From: Nitrosomonas cryotolerans ATCC 49181
Lineage (GTDB): Bacteria > Pseudomonadota > Gammaproteobacteria > Burkholderiales > Nitrosomonadaceae
DNA length: 64,000 nt
Direction of reading: 5' to 3'
NCBI RefSeq assembly: GCF_900143275.1
Contig: NZ_FSRO01000001.1
Span: 496,001 to 560,000, forward strand
A program made the translations under genes and the position numbers. Below are positions 44,661 through 53,809 of this stretch, piece after piece (position 1 is the stretch's first letter; each line of letters begins with the position of its first letter). The notes beneath the pieces are model-generated. The model had not been told where the DNA came from, searched no databases, and was given only the letters and a program-made list of their open reading frames with translations.

Positions 44661-45092
44661 ATGCATCTGTATCGGCATCAACAAATCAAGGTTATGCACG
44701 GATTTACGTTGCTGGAATTACTGGTTGTTATGGTTATTATCGGTTTATTGGCCGCTTATGTTGGACCAAAATACTTCTCTCAGGTAGGTAAATCCGAAAT
44801 TAAAATGGCTCAGGCGCAGATCGATTCGCTGGAAAAAGCCTTGCATCAATATCGTTTGGATGTGGGCAATTATCCGGCCACTGAATCGGGACTGGCTGCT
44901 TTAGTAACCCGCCCGAATAATGAATCCAAATGGCAAGGACCTTACCTTACAAAGATGCCCCCGGCAGATCCCTGGGGACATGCCTATATTTATAAATATC
45001 CGGGGGAACGATCAGAATTTGATTTGTATTCACATGGTAAAGATGGTCAGCCGGGTGGTGAAGGCGAAGCAGCTGATATCACGAATTGGTAA
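44661..45092 (+). CDS. gspG: Major pseudopilin GspG
   Basis: A 143-residue type II secretion major pseudopilin. The prepilin site is HG-FTLLELLVVMVIIGLL with Glu5. The C-terminal half has the GspG features YPATESGLAALVTRP and DPWGHAYIYKYPG, and ends near DLYSHGKDGQPGG (calcium-site region). Start at 44661 has AAGGA upstream; the leader is about 14 residues. First gene of a ten-gene secretion operon. Confidence 0.93.
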   Translation: MHLYRHQQIKVMHGFTLLELLVVMVIIGLLAAYVGPKYFSQVGKSEIKMAQAQIDSLEKALHQYRLDVGNYPATESGLAALVTRPNNESKWQGPYLTKMPPADPWGHAYIYKYPGERSEFDLYSHGKDGQPGGEGEAADITNW

Positions 45093-45101
45093 ATTAGCAT
45101 A

Positions 45102-46286
45102 ATGCGCTACGAAGTGAAAGCTGTACTGGCAAAGCAGGGTACTGTGCGTCTTGAAATAGACGCGAATAGTGAGGAAGAAGTGCGCCGCCAGATTGCCAAG
45201 CAAGGCGGAATCGTGTTGAGCGTACACCGTGGTTTTTCTGGCTGGTCGCTAAAATCAAGTCCAAGTTTTCCTTTGGTACACTTTAGCCAGGAACTGCTTT
45301 CATTACTAACAGCGGGACTCAGTCTGGTGGAGAGTATCGAAACCTTAGTGGATAAAGAGCAGGATGCGACGATACGTAAAATTGTTCAGGATTTGCTGAC
45401 ACGGCTTTATGAGGGGGTCACTTTTTCACGTGCACTGGAAGATTATCCAAAAATCTTTCCGGCGTTATATATGGCAACTATTCGAGCCAGTGAACGCACG
45501 GGTGATCTGGTTGAAGCGCTGACCCGCTTTATTACTTATCAGACGCAGATGGATGAAGTCCGTAAAAAACTCGTCGGCGCCTCGATTTATCCGGTTCTTC
45601 TATTAGCCGTTGGCTTGCTGGTGTCGCTATTCCTGCTGGTCTTCGTGGTCCCTAAATTTAGTGCGATCTATGATGATGTCGGTGCAGATTTACCCTGGCT
45701 TTCCATGTTGCTGATCAAATGGGGGCACTTTGTTCATGAGCGTGGCTGGGAATTGGCGATTATAACCATGGGTGTACTGGGTGCCGTTATCTATAGTGTC
45801 ACCCGGCCGGCTTTTCGGGCATCTTTAACGCAACAACTATGGCGTATTCCTGCTGTCGGAGAACGTATGCGTGTCTATCAATTGGCCCGTTTTTATAAAA
45901 CGCTTGGTATGCTGCTACGGGGCGGGATACCGATCACACAGGCATTAGAAATGGTTAGTGGCCTGCTGCAGCCTCATTTCAGGCCCAGTGTGGAAGCCGC
46001 TGCGCAACATATTCGTGAAGGCAAGGCCATTTCCGATGCCATGGAATTAGAAAGGCTGACGACCGCAGTTGGTAATCGTATGCTGCGTGTTGGTGAAAGA
46101 ACCGGTCTCATGGGAGACATGATGGAGCGTATTGGTAGTTTCCATGATGAAGAGATTGCGCGCTGGGTTGAATGGACGACTAAATTGATTGAACCCCTAC
46201 TGATGGCTGTCATTGGTATTGTCATTGGGGGCATTATTATTTTGATGTATATGCCTATATTTGAATTGGCGGGCAGCATCAATTGA
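45102..46286 (+). CDS. gspF: Inner-membrane platform protein GspF
   Basis: A 394-residue polytopic protein with the repeated T2SSF domain: HFSQELLSLLTAGLSLVESIE in the first half and RFYKTLGMLLRGGIPITQALEM in the second. Three hydrophobic helices lie at about 165-195, 215-235 and 365-390. It interacts with the GspE ATPase to drive pseudopilus assembly. Starts 9 nt after gspG and overlaps gspE by four bases. Confidence 0.93.
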   Translation: MRYEVKAVLAKQGTVRLEIDANSEEEVRRQIAKQGGIVLSVHRGFSGWSLKSSPSFPLVHFSQELLSLLTAGLSLVESIETLVDKEQDATIRKIVQDLLTRLYEGVTFSRALEDYPKIFPALYMATIRASERTGDLVEALTRFITYQTQMDEVRKKLVGASIYPVLLLAVGLLVSLFLLVFVVPKFSAIYDDVGADLPWLSMLLIKWGHFVHERGWELAIITMGVLGAVIYSVTRPAFRASLTQQLWRIPAVGERMRVYQLARFYKTLGMLLRGGIPITQALEMVSGLLQPHFRPSVEAAAQHIREGKAISDAMELERLTTAVGNRMLRVGERTGLMGDMMERIGSFHDEEIARWVEWTTKLIEPLLMAVIGIVIGGIIILMYMPIFELAGSIN

Positions 46287-47974
46287 GAGACGTATCTTTA
46301 CCATCAACGGAAAAACAACCGCTTGATATCAACCGACTGGGCGCTGTATGTCAGGAAGCGTTGCAACAGGGCGTTTCAGTTGTGCAAATGCTGGCAGATA
46401 GGTATGACTATACGCCGGATAAGCTTATTCAGGAGCTGGGCCGATTATTACATATACCGGTTTTGAATATGGAAACCTTGCGGGGGCTCAGCCCCGCTTT
46501 TGATATGCTCCCTTTTTCTGAAGCAGTCATGCAGGAATGTGCCTTGTTTCGTAATGAGGACACGTATGTGTTGGCCATCAGTAATCCATTTTCACCTCGA
46601 TTGCGATCATGGGTAGAAGAACGATTTGATATTGGCATGACCTGGTATTTGGTACATCCTGCCGACCTAACTGCTTTTTTCGCACAGCAGGAAAAAACAA
46701 TGCGGGCAATGGATAATGTGTTGCCTGAGGCAGAGCTGAGCGTTATAAAAACAGGTGTAGAGGATCTTTCTTTAAAGACAATCAATGAGGGCACCAGCCA
46801 GGTAGTGCGTCTGGTGCATTCTACTTTGTATGATGCGCATAAATCGCAGGCCAGCGATATTCATCTTGAAATGGTGACGGGCGCGTTATCAATTAAGTAC
46901 CGCATTGATGGCGTGCTAACGGCAGTAGGGGTGATGCGGGGTGAAGACCTGGCTGAGCAGGTTATTTCCCGTATCAAGGTCATGTCCGAACTGGACATAG
47001 CTGAACGTCGCGTTCCGCAGGATGGTCGTTTTAAGGTTTCAATCCAAGGGCGGGAGATTGATTTTCGCGTATCGATTATGCCCAGTATTTTTGGAGAAGA
47101 TGCTGTGTTGCGTATTCTTGATCGTCAAGCACTTTCCGATCATGTGGAGGGCTTGACATTAAATCAGCTGGGCTTTAGTCCGGTTGCCATTGCGAGTTTA
47201 CGTCGCCTGAGTTCGGAACCCTATGGCATGTTACTGGTTACGGGGCCCACGGGTAGTGGTAAAACGACCTCGCTTTATGCGGCCATATCAGAGGTTAATC
47301 GTGGCCATGACAAGATTATCACAATCGAGGACCCTATCGAGTATCAGCTTCCCGGAGTATTGCAGATACCTGTTAATGAAAAGAAAGGACTCACTTTTGC
47401 ACGTGGATTGCGTTCTATTTTACGCCATGATCCAGATAAGATCATGGTAGGTGAGATTCGTGACTCAGAAACGGCACAGATTGCGATACAGGCGGCGTTG
47501 ACAGGCCATCTTGTATTTACTACGGTGCATGCCAATAACGTGTTTGATGTGATCGGCCGTTTTTCACATATGGGCGTTGATCCCTATAGTTTTGTTTCTG
47601 CTTTAAATGGTATCGCCGCGCAGCGACTGGTTCGCTTGTTGTGTTCACACTGTGCGGTAGATGAACGTCCGGATAGTGAGCAAATCAGTGAATCTGGCAT
47701 TGATCCTGATCAAGCCGAAGATTTCAAATTTCGTGCTGGCAGAGGCTGCGGACAGTGTCGCGGGAGTGGTTATCGAGGCCGCAATGCGATTGCTGAAATA
47801 TTGATTCTGAATGATGAAATCCGGGAATTAATTGTCGCACAAGAGCCGATACGTCGAATAAAGGAGGCGGCCAGAAATAATGGTACTCGCTTCTTGCGCG
47901 AGGCTGCATTAGATATGGTCAAGGAAGGATTAACGAGCTTGGAGGAGGCCAATCGTGTCACGATTGTGGCGTGA
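46283..47974 (+). CDS. gspE: Type II secretion ATPase GspE
   Basis: A 563-residue hexameric assembly ATPase. Walker A is GPTGSGKTTSLYA, the Asp box ITIEDPIEYQ, Walker B GEIRDSETAQIA, and the His box GHLVFTTVHANN. A tetracysteine zinc motif CSHC...CGQCRGSGYRGR is present. The start is a TTG overlapping the gspF stop. N-terminal about 160 residues form the N1E-like domain. Complete and likely functional. Confidence 0.93.
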   Translation: MRDVSLPSTEKQPLDINRLGAVCQEALQQGVSVVQMLADRYDYTPDKLIQELGRLLHIPVLNMETLRGLSPAFDMLPFSEAVMQECALFRNEDTYVLAISNPFSPRLRSWVEERFDIGMTWYLVHPADLTAFFAQQEKTMRAMDNVLPEAELSVIKTGVEDLSLKTINEGTSQVVRLVHSTLYDAHKSQASDIHLEMVTGALSIKYRIDGVLTAVGVMRGEDLAEQVISRIKVMSELDIAERRVPQDGRFKVSIQGREIDFRVSIMPSIFGEDAVLRILDRQALSDHVEGLTLNQLGFSPVAIASLRRLSSEPYGMLLVTGPTGSGKTTSLYAAISEVNRGHDKIITIEDPIEYQLPGVLQIPVNEKKGLTFARGLRSILRHDPDKIMVGEIRDSETAQIAIQAALTGHLVFTTVHANNVFDVIGRFSHMGVDPYSFVSALNGIAAQRLVRLLCSHCAVDERPDSEQISESGIDPDQAEDFKFRAGRGCGQCRGSGYRGRNAIAEILILNDEIRELIVAQEPIRRIKEAARNNGTRFLREAALDMVKEGLTSLEEANRVTIVA

Positions 47975-48782
47975 TCAGATTCAAGTTTTTTTTGCACCTG
48001 AGCGAGTAGATCTGGTGCGTTCATCTCACGGCTTCAAGCCTGTTCAGGCACCTAAAATGGTAACGCGATGTGAACGTCATTTGAATGCCCCTATCTGGGA
48101 AGCACCGCTGCTCCAGTTAGATCAAATGGTGAGAGGTGCAGCGGGAACGGAAATGGTGATTACGCTTTCTAATCATTTCATTCGTTATGTTACCTTGCCG
48201 CCGCAGCCAGAAATTGCAACGCCTGATGAAGTCTATACCTACGCTACTTTTCGTATGCGTGAGATATATGCAGACCGAATGAATGAATGGATGCTTAGCG
48301 TGAGCGCCTGGAGTCCGGATGGTGGTGCTGTTTGTGCCGCTATAGCAGGCGACTTGATGGCGCGATTGGAAGAAATGACACAACGTTACAAAATAAAGCT
48401 TAACAATGTGGAATCCTATTTAGCTTCAGCTTTCGATAGATGGCATCCGTTATTTGATCATAAACAAATTTGTTTTGTCTTGATTGAAACGGGGCGCATT
48501 TGTATTGTTTTTCTGGTAAACGGTGTTTGGCAAGGAATACGGAATCAGAAAATATTACATGATGTAGAGAGTGAGCTGCTTGCAGCGCTCGATCAGGAAG
48601 CCGTTCTTTCTGGATATAAGAAAACAGTCGAATCTGTTTATTTATTCGCACCAGAGCATTCAGGCCTGGTATTGCCAGATGATTGCGGCTGGCGAGTCGT
48701 GCCAATTCAGACTGAAACGATAACGGTTCCGGCACATTATCCTGCTATTGCTGTTACGGACGAGGAGAAGGCCGGTGCGTAG
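47955..48782 (+). CDS. PilM/GspL-cytoplasmic-like protein
   Basis: A 275-residue actin-fold-like protein with no transmembrane helix, so closer to PilM than to full-length GspL. TEMVITLSNHFIRYVTLPPQPE and ICFVLIETGRICIVFLVNG are the two beta-hairpin regions of the fold. GTG start with GGAGG seven bases upstream, overlapping gspE by 20 bases. It would bind the PilN-like product that follows and link the ATPase to the periplasm. Confidence 0.75.
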   Translation: MSRLWRDQIQVFFAPERVDLVRSSHGFKPVQAPKMVTRCERHLNAPIWEAPLLQLDQMVRGAAGTEMVITLSNHFIRYVTLPPQPEIATPDEVYTYATFRMREIYADRMNEWMLSVSAWSPDGGAVCAAIAGDLMARLEEMTQRYKIKLNNVESYLASAFDRWHPLFDHKQICFVLIETGRICIVFLVNGVWQGIRNQKILHDVESELLAALDQEAVLSGYKKTVESVYLFAPEHSGLVLPDDCGWRVVPIQTETITVPAHYPAIAVTDEEKAGA

Positions 48783-49323
48783 CTTAAAGCTTACCTTTCC
48801 TTATGCTGGTCAGCAGGTACGTAGTGTTGATTGGAGTTTATTGTTAATGGGCGCCATCATTTTGCTCAGCGTGCTGTATCAATTCAGGCTGACAACAGAA
48901 TCAGTTAATTACTGGAGTGTTCGTGTTGAACGAATAGAAACGCAACGCCAGAAAAAAATAGCACCACGGGTACGGTCAACATCGCATGTGCGAGAAGTGG
49001 GTCAGGAAATTCAACAGGAAATAATCCAGGCCAATGCCATAATGAATCAGATTAACTTGCCTTGGGAGAGCCTGTTTGATTCTATCGAGCAGGCGTCGAG
49101 TAAGGAGATAGCGTTGCTGTCATTGCAGCCAAATGTAGCTAACCGCACGCTACGTATCGGTGGTGAAGCAAAGACTATGTCAGCGTTGCTTGACTTTGTT
49201 GAAGCAATAGAGCGTGAAATCATTTTTGAGAAGGCTCATTTGCTTAATTATAAAATAAAGCAAAATAGTCCGCAGCAACCCGTTGGTTTTCTACTGATCG
49301 CATCATGGATCGAAATATCTTGA
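48775..49323 (+). CDS. PilN-like inner-membrane protein
   Basis: A 182-residue bitopic protein: short cytoplasmic part (RSLKLTFPYAG), one membrane helix at about 22-40, coiled coil, and a ferredoxin-like periplasmic domain. This is PilN architecture. I chose the GTG at 48775 (AGGAG upstream, overlap of 8 bases with the PilM-like gene) over a TTG at 48748. Confidence 0.72.
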   Translation: MRSLKLTFPYAGQQVRSVDWSLLLMGAIILLSVLYQFRLTTESVNYWSVRVERIETQRQKKIAPRVRSTSHVREVGQEIQQEIIQANAIMNQINLPWESLFDSIEQASSKEIALLSLQPNVANRTLRIGGEAKTMSALLDFVEAIEREIIFEKAHLLNYKIKQNSPQQPVGFLLIASWIEIS

Positions 49324-49898
49324 GTCATGAATTATTGCAGGCGCGTCTAAAAAATCGCTTGCTACAGCTGCGCTGGCAGATAGCACGACTGGGTATGATT
49401 GGGAAAACAGGTCTGGGCTTGTTGGTAGTTTCATGCCTGTTTTTTCTTGTTGCGGTTTTGCCACAGGATGCAACCTTGCAGGCACTGAAAGAACAAGCGG
49501 AGACGATGCAGGCTGAACTGCAATCGGAGGCAGGAGGTGAATCGATTGCGGGCAGCAAGATGAGTCGCGACCAGACACTACAAGTTTTCTACGATTTTTT
49601 CCCACGTATTGACTCATCACCTTTCTGGATAAGAGAGCTGGTACGTGTAGCGAAGCAGCGGGGCGTCGAGGTTAGCAGCAGTGAATATCGTCTGATACAT
49701 GAAAAAGGATCGAGATTAACGCGTTATGAAATGATGTTGCCGGTTCGAGGTAACTATTCCCAGATACGGGCGTTTATTGCAGATGCGCTACAGGCAGTGC
49801 CGAGTATGGCGATTACAGGCATAGTTATGAAGCGTGAGAATATACAGTCGGCACGGCTTGAAGCACGTCTTGAAATTAATCTTTACCTGGATGAATGA
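49305..49898 (+). CDS. PilO/GspM-like inner-membrane protein
   Basis: A 197-residue bitopic protein with one helix at about 33-52 (GLGLLVVSCLFFLVAVL), a coiled coil and a periplasmic ferredoxin-like domain (LTRYEMMLPVRGNYSQIRAFIADAL). This is typical of PilO or GspM, the partner of PilN. It overlaps both neighbours (19 and 4 bases). Confidence 0.75.
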   Translation: MDRNILSHELLQARLKNRLLQLRWQIARLGMIGKTGLGLLVVSCLFFLVAVLPQDATLQALKEQAETMQAELQSEAGGESIAGSKMSRDQTLQVFYDFFPRIDSSPFWIRELVRVAKQRGVEVSSSEYRLIHEKGSRLTRYEMMLPVRGNYSQIRAFIADALQAVPSMAITGIVMKRENIQSARLEARLEINLYLDE

Positions 49899-50476
49899 AT
49901 CGGATGGATCAAGCTGAGAAAAAACGCAAGCTATTGCTGGGTGGGGCGTTACTTGCAACATTGCTGGCTGTTGTGCTGGTGGAGGATGAGGAAAACGGGA
50001 TTGATCCGACACAATCGGTTCAGCCAACCCGGTTTCCAGTAAAAAAAGCACGTAACCTGCAAGAGACGGTTGAATACCTGGATGTTGATCAACTGGGACA
50101 AAGAAAATTCAGTGCTCAGGCGGGGAATATTTTTGATTCTGTTACGTGGGCACCGGCGGTGCAGTCCCGTGCCACTTCTCAGCAACGAACCAATCCGTTT
50201 GCACAGGCAAAAGCAGAACGTCCGCGTGCACCGCCACCGGCACCAACACCCCCACCGTTACAATTTAAATATATTGGTAAAGTGATAGAAGGGAGTGAAA
50301 TAAAGGTCTTCCTTTTTGAATCGGATCAGTACCATGTGGTCAAGTCAGGCGACCGTATCGATGATCGATATCGTATTGATACGGTGGATGATGAGGCCAT
50401 TACGGTTACCTATTTGCCGCTTAATGTCCAACAGAAACTCACTATTAATAATAAGGTAGCAGGAAACATTCGATGA
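49895..50476 (+). CDS. GspC/PilP-like periplasmic linker
   Basis: A 193-residue protein with one N-terminal helix (LLLGGALLATLLAVVLV), a proline-rich segment (APPPAPTPPP) and a C-terminal HR-type beta-domain (LQFKYIGKVIEGSEIKVFLF...VVKSGDRIDDRYRID) as in GspC and PilP. It connects the inner-membrane platform to the secretin encoded next. Starts in the ATGA overlap with the previous gene. Confidence 0.75.
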   Translation: MNRMDQAEKKRKLLLGGALLATLLAVVLVEDEENGIDPTQSVQPTRFPVKKARNLQETVEYLDVDQLGQRKFSAQAGNIFDSVTWAPAVQSRATSQQRTNPFAQAKAERPRAPPPAPTPPPLQFKYIGKVIEGSEIKVFLFESDQYHVVKSGDRIDDRYRIDTVDDEAITVTYLPLNVQQKLTINNKVAGNIR

Positions 50477-52728
50477 GAAATGAAAGCTATATTATCGCTG
50501 TTCTGATACTGACTCTAATGACAGGATGTGAAACACCCCTGTTACGAAAGGTCAATAATCAGGCATTCATCGATGGACAACAGCTGATTGCGGCGGGGGA
50601 TACGAGTGCAGGTTTAAAAAGCCTGGAGCAAGCAATGCGTGAAGAACCGGATAATATAGAGATCCGCACGGTATTCATGCGTCAGCGTGAAGCGGTTACC
50701 GGACAACTTCTGTTTGCTGCGGATAATGCGCGATTATCGGGTGATCTGGATGCAGCCGAGCAGCAATATCATCACGTATTGGAGTTGGCTTCGCATAATG
50801 AGCGTGCAAAGGCGGGCTTAGAAGCTCTGAATTTAGAACGTCATCATGTTGCTTCCATGCGCCATGCGGAAGCATTGCTTGAAAAAGATGATCTGGAGGG
50901 TGCGGAGGCGATTGTCCGATCTGTACTACAAGAAAATTCAATGCAATCCGATGCCCGGCGATTGATCAAGCAGATCAATGAAAGAATATCACGCATGGAG
51001 ACAACCAGTTTAACGTTAAAAACCGCCTTTAAAAAACCCTTAACCATGGAATTTCGAGAAACAGATCTGAAATCTGTATTCGAGATCATTGCACGTACAG
51101 CGGGGATCAATTTTGTTTTTGATAAGGATATTCGGCAAGACAGTAAGGTATCCATCTTTGTGCGTGATAACAGTATAGAAGATGTGCTCAAATTATTGTT
51201 AATGACCAATCAATTGGCATATAAAACACTGAATAATAATTCATTATTGGTCTATCCGAATACACCCGCCAAACAGAAGGAATATCAGGAATTGGTCGTG
51301 AGCAGCTTTCATATTGCGAACACGGATGTTAAACAGATGGTGGCTATGGTCAGGGGATTGGTGAAGGCTAAGGATATTTACGTGAATGAAAAGCTCAACC
51401 TTTTTATCATGAGAGATACACTGGAAGCCATCCGTCTGGTGGAGCGATTGGTTGCGCTGAACGATTTACCCGAACCTGAAGTGATGCTGGATGTCGAAGT
51501 GCTTGAAATCAGTCGTACCCGATTACTTAAGCTTGGGCCTAATTTTCCTGATAAGGTCACTTTTAGTGCTGTACCCGGTGCTGGTGCAGTAGCGGTGCCT
51601 TTTAATCAGATTGGATTCGATGGTCTTAAAAGTTTTGCTACTAGCAATCAGGTGATAATTGATCTCAAAAAAGAGCTGAGAGCAGGAGATATACTGGCTA
51701 ATCCCCGTATCCGAGTCAAAAATCGGGAAAAAGCAAAGATCCTGATTGGCGACAAGGTTCCTATTATCACATCTAATGTGACAGGTACGGCGGCAACTGT
51801 ATCGCAATCAGTCAGTTTTATTGATGTAGGACTAAAATTAGATGTTGAGCCCATTATTTCTTTAAATGATGAAGTGTCTATAAAGGTTGCATTAGAAGTC
51901 AGCACGGTTACCGAGACAATTGAATTAACTGGCGGGTCACAAGTGCCGAAGGTTGGTACGCGGACGGCAGAAACGCTGTTGTCATTAAAAGACGGTGAAA
52001 CACAGGTATTGGCGGGATTAATCAGGGATGAAGATAAGAGAAGCCTTGCAGGCATACCGGGGCTCATTGATCTGCCTGTGCTGGGTAAAATATTATCAGG
52101 TCAGGGCCTGGAGCGGAATAAGACTGAAATTGTTTTGCTCATTACGCCTCGTATCGTGCGTAATATTGCTCAGCCAACGAAGATAGAGAGTGAATTTCAT
52201 TTTGGTACCGCCAATGAGGCTGGGAAATTACCCATAGCCATAGGTAAGACAGCTGCAGAGTCGCTGACTATGTCGTCTATCGGGGGAGGCAGAAATGCGG
52301 CTTCTGTTTTTGGAAGGGCAGCGGAAACTTTTGCACCCTCTGATCGGTCACAAAATCCATTTGCGAGCAATACACCTTCTTCCCCCGTGATTTCATTACA
52401 GACGCCCGCAACGGTTGGTCTGAATAAGGAGTTTCCAGTGAGAATAAGTCTGGTCGGTGCGAAAGGGTCTGTTACGTCTGAACTGGAAATGATTTACGAT
52501 ACTAATATGCTTGAATTGCTTGACGAAGGAGAAAAGTCGGGTGCGCGTTCGATAAGATTGGGTAAGAATGAGGCGTCTGGAATGGCAGCCCAGTTTCGAT
52601 TTAAGGTAATCGCAACAAATCCGGGAGTCGCTGAAATTACGGTTCAGAGTGCTTTAGCAGAGGATCAGGAAAGTGGGGAGTCCATCGAAGTGACTCTGCC
52701 CCCCGCAGCTAGCGTCAAAATCCAGTAA
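50473..52728 (+). CDS. gspD: Secretin GspD-like lipoprotein with cohesin-type C-terminus
   Basis: A 751-residue outer-membrane channel. Lipobox MTGC near residue 18; TPR-like helices at about 30-165; secretin N-domain from about 180 (MEFRETDLKSVFEIIARTAG); secretin core at about 370-580 with VGLKLDVEPIIS and VPKVGTRTAETLLSLKDGETQVLAGLI. After about residue 630 the sequence ISLQTPATVGLNKEFPVRIS...LEMIYDTNMLEL...GVAEITVQS resembles a cohesin domain, absent from classical GspD. The lipobox may remove the need for a pilotin; none is seen in the window. Confidence 0.85.
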   Translation: MRNESYIIAVLILTLMTGCETPLLRKVNNQAFIDGQQLIAAGDTSAGLKSLEQAMREEPDNIEIRTVFMRQREAVTGQLLFAADNARLSGDLDAAEQQYHHVLELASHNERAKAGLEALNLERHHVASMRHAEALLEKDDLEGAEAIVRSVLQENSMQSDARRLIKQINERISRMETTSLTLKTAFKKPLTMEFRETDLKSVFEIIARTAGINFVFDKDIRQDSKVSIFVRDNSIEDVLKLLLMTNQLAYKTLNNNSLLVYPNTPAKQKEYQELVVSSFHIANTDVKQMVAMVRGLVKAKDIYVNEKLNLFIMRDTLEAIRLVERLVALNDLPEPEVMLDVEVLEISRTRLLKLGPNFPDKVTFSAVPGAGAVAVPFNQIGFDGLKSFATSNQVIIDLKKELRAGDILANPRIRVKNREKAKILIGDKVPIITSNVTGTAATVSQSVSFIDVGLKLDVEPIISLNDEVSIKVALEVSTVTETIELTGGSQVPKVGTRTAETLLSLKDGETQVLAGLIRDEDKRSLAGIPGLIDLPVLGKILSGQGLERNKTEIVLLITPRIVRNIAQPTKIESEFHFGTANEAGKLPIAIGKTAAESLTMSSIGGGRNAASVFGRAAETFAPSDRSQNPFASNTPSSPVISLQTPATVGLNKEFPVRISLVGAKGSVTSELEMIYDTNMLELLDEGEKSGARSIRLGKNEASGMAAQFRFKVIATNPGVAEITVQSALAEDQESGESIEVTLPPAASVKIQ

Positions 52729-52739
52729 GAATAGTAGAA

Positions 52740-53249
52740 ATGACTGTATTCAGGATGCCTAAAAATCAATATGGGTTTACATTAATCGAGTTGATGATTG
52801 TTCTGGCAATTATGGCCATTCTGGCTACATCAGCGATGCCTTTGCGTGAACTGGTTGTCAAGCGTGAGAAGGAGCAAGAGTTACGGACGGCGTTACGACA
52901 GATTCGAACCGCGATTGATGGGTATAAGCAGGCGGTGGACGACGGCCGTATTGAGAAGAAAGCAGATGAATCGGGTTATCCCCCCACATTGGGGGATTTA
53001 TTCCTGGGTGTGCCAGATATTAAAAGCACAGAAAAACGCAATATCTATTTTTTGCGGCGATTGCCACGCGATCCTATGTTTCATGAGCTGACTGTTGCCG
53101 GAATGGAAGCGGCTGCAGCTGAAGATACATGGGGTAAGCGCAGCTATAAAAGCGCACCGGATAGTCCTCAAGAAGGAGATGATGTATTTGATGTGTATTC
53201 TCTTTCAGAATCTATCGGTTTAAATGGTATCGCCTATAATGAATGGTGA
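52740..53249 (+). CDS. Pseudopilin (GspG/H-like)
   Basis: A 169-residue pseudopilin: prepilin site YG-FTLIELMIVLAIMAILA with Glu5, then KREKEQELRTALRQIRTAIDGYKQA and a globular end DTWGKRSYKSAPDSPQ...DVYSLSESIGLNGIAYNEW. The tail resembles GspG without the calcium loop. Eleven bases after gspD. Confidence 0.82.
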   Translation: MTVFRMPKNQYGFTLIELMIVLAIMAILATSAMPLRELVVKREKEQELRTALRQIRTAIDGYKQAVDDGRIEKKADESGYPPTLGDLFLGVPDIKSTEKRNIYFLRRLPRDPMFHELTVAGMEAAAAEDTWGKRSYKSAPDSPQEGDDVFDVYSLSESIGLNGIAYNEW

Positions 53250-53366
53250 ATGGTGAGTAATCTGGGTTTATAAGGTGCCGAATGAAGCCGTTTGCTCGCC
53301 TGCTTTGAATAGATATCAGTGCTTTTGCTGGTTTTGAGGATAGGCTATCTCATATATTAAGGATAC

Positions 53367-53750
53367 ATGTATAAATTCCGAAGCCATATTGGTTTTACGC
53401 TGATTGAATTATTGGTGGTTATGGCAATTATTGCGACTTTGCTCAGTATTGTGACGCCGCGTTATTTTAGTTCAATTGAAAAAGCTAAAGAAACCGTTTT
53501 GCGCCAGGATCTGGGCATTATGCGTGATGCTATCGATCAATTTTATTCTGATACGGGCGGTTATCCACTCAGCCTGGAAGAATTGGTCGAAAGAAGGTAT
53601 TTACGCCGCGTTCCGATTGATCCATTAACGGAAAGTGATATGACCTGGATTGAAGTCCCCCCTTTGAATGAGGAGGAGGAAGGTGTCTATGATGTGCATA
53701 GCGGTTACACGGGACAGGCATTAGATGGTACGTATTATGAGGAATGGTAG
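53367..53750 (+). CDS. Pseudopilin (short, GspG-like)
   Basis: A 127-residue pseudopilin with prepilin site IG-FTLIELLVVMAIIATLLSIVTPRYF, Glu5 present, then LRQDLGIMRDAIDQFYSDTGGYPLSLEELV and an acidic end DVHSGYTGQALDGTYYEEW. AAGGA precedes the ATG. 117 bp separate it from the previous gene, so a separate promoter is possible. Confidence 0.82.
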   Translation: MYKFRSHIGFTLIELLVVMAIIATLLSIVTPRYFSSIEKAKETVLRQDLGIMRDAIDQFYSDTGGYPLSLEELVERRYLRRVPIDPLTESDMTWIEVPPLNEEEEGVYDVHSGYTGQALDGTYYEEW

Positions 53751-53809
53751 CCAGCTGGTTAGAAAGATCGATGCACTTTTCGGGTGCGCAACCATTATGA
53801 ATCGGTCAT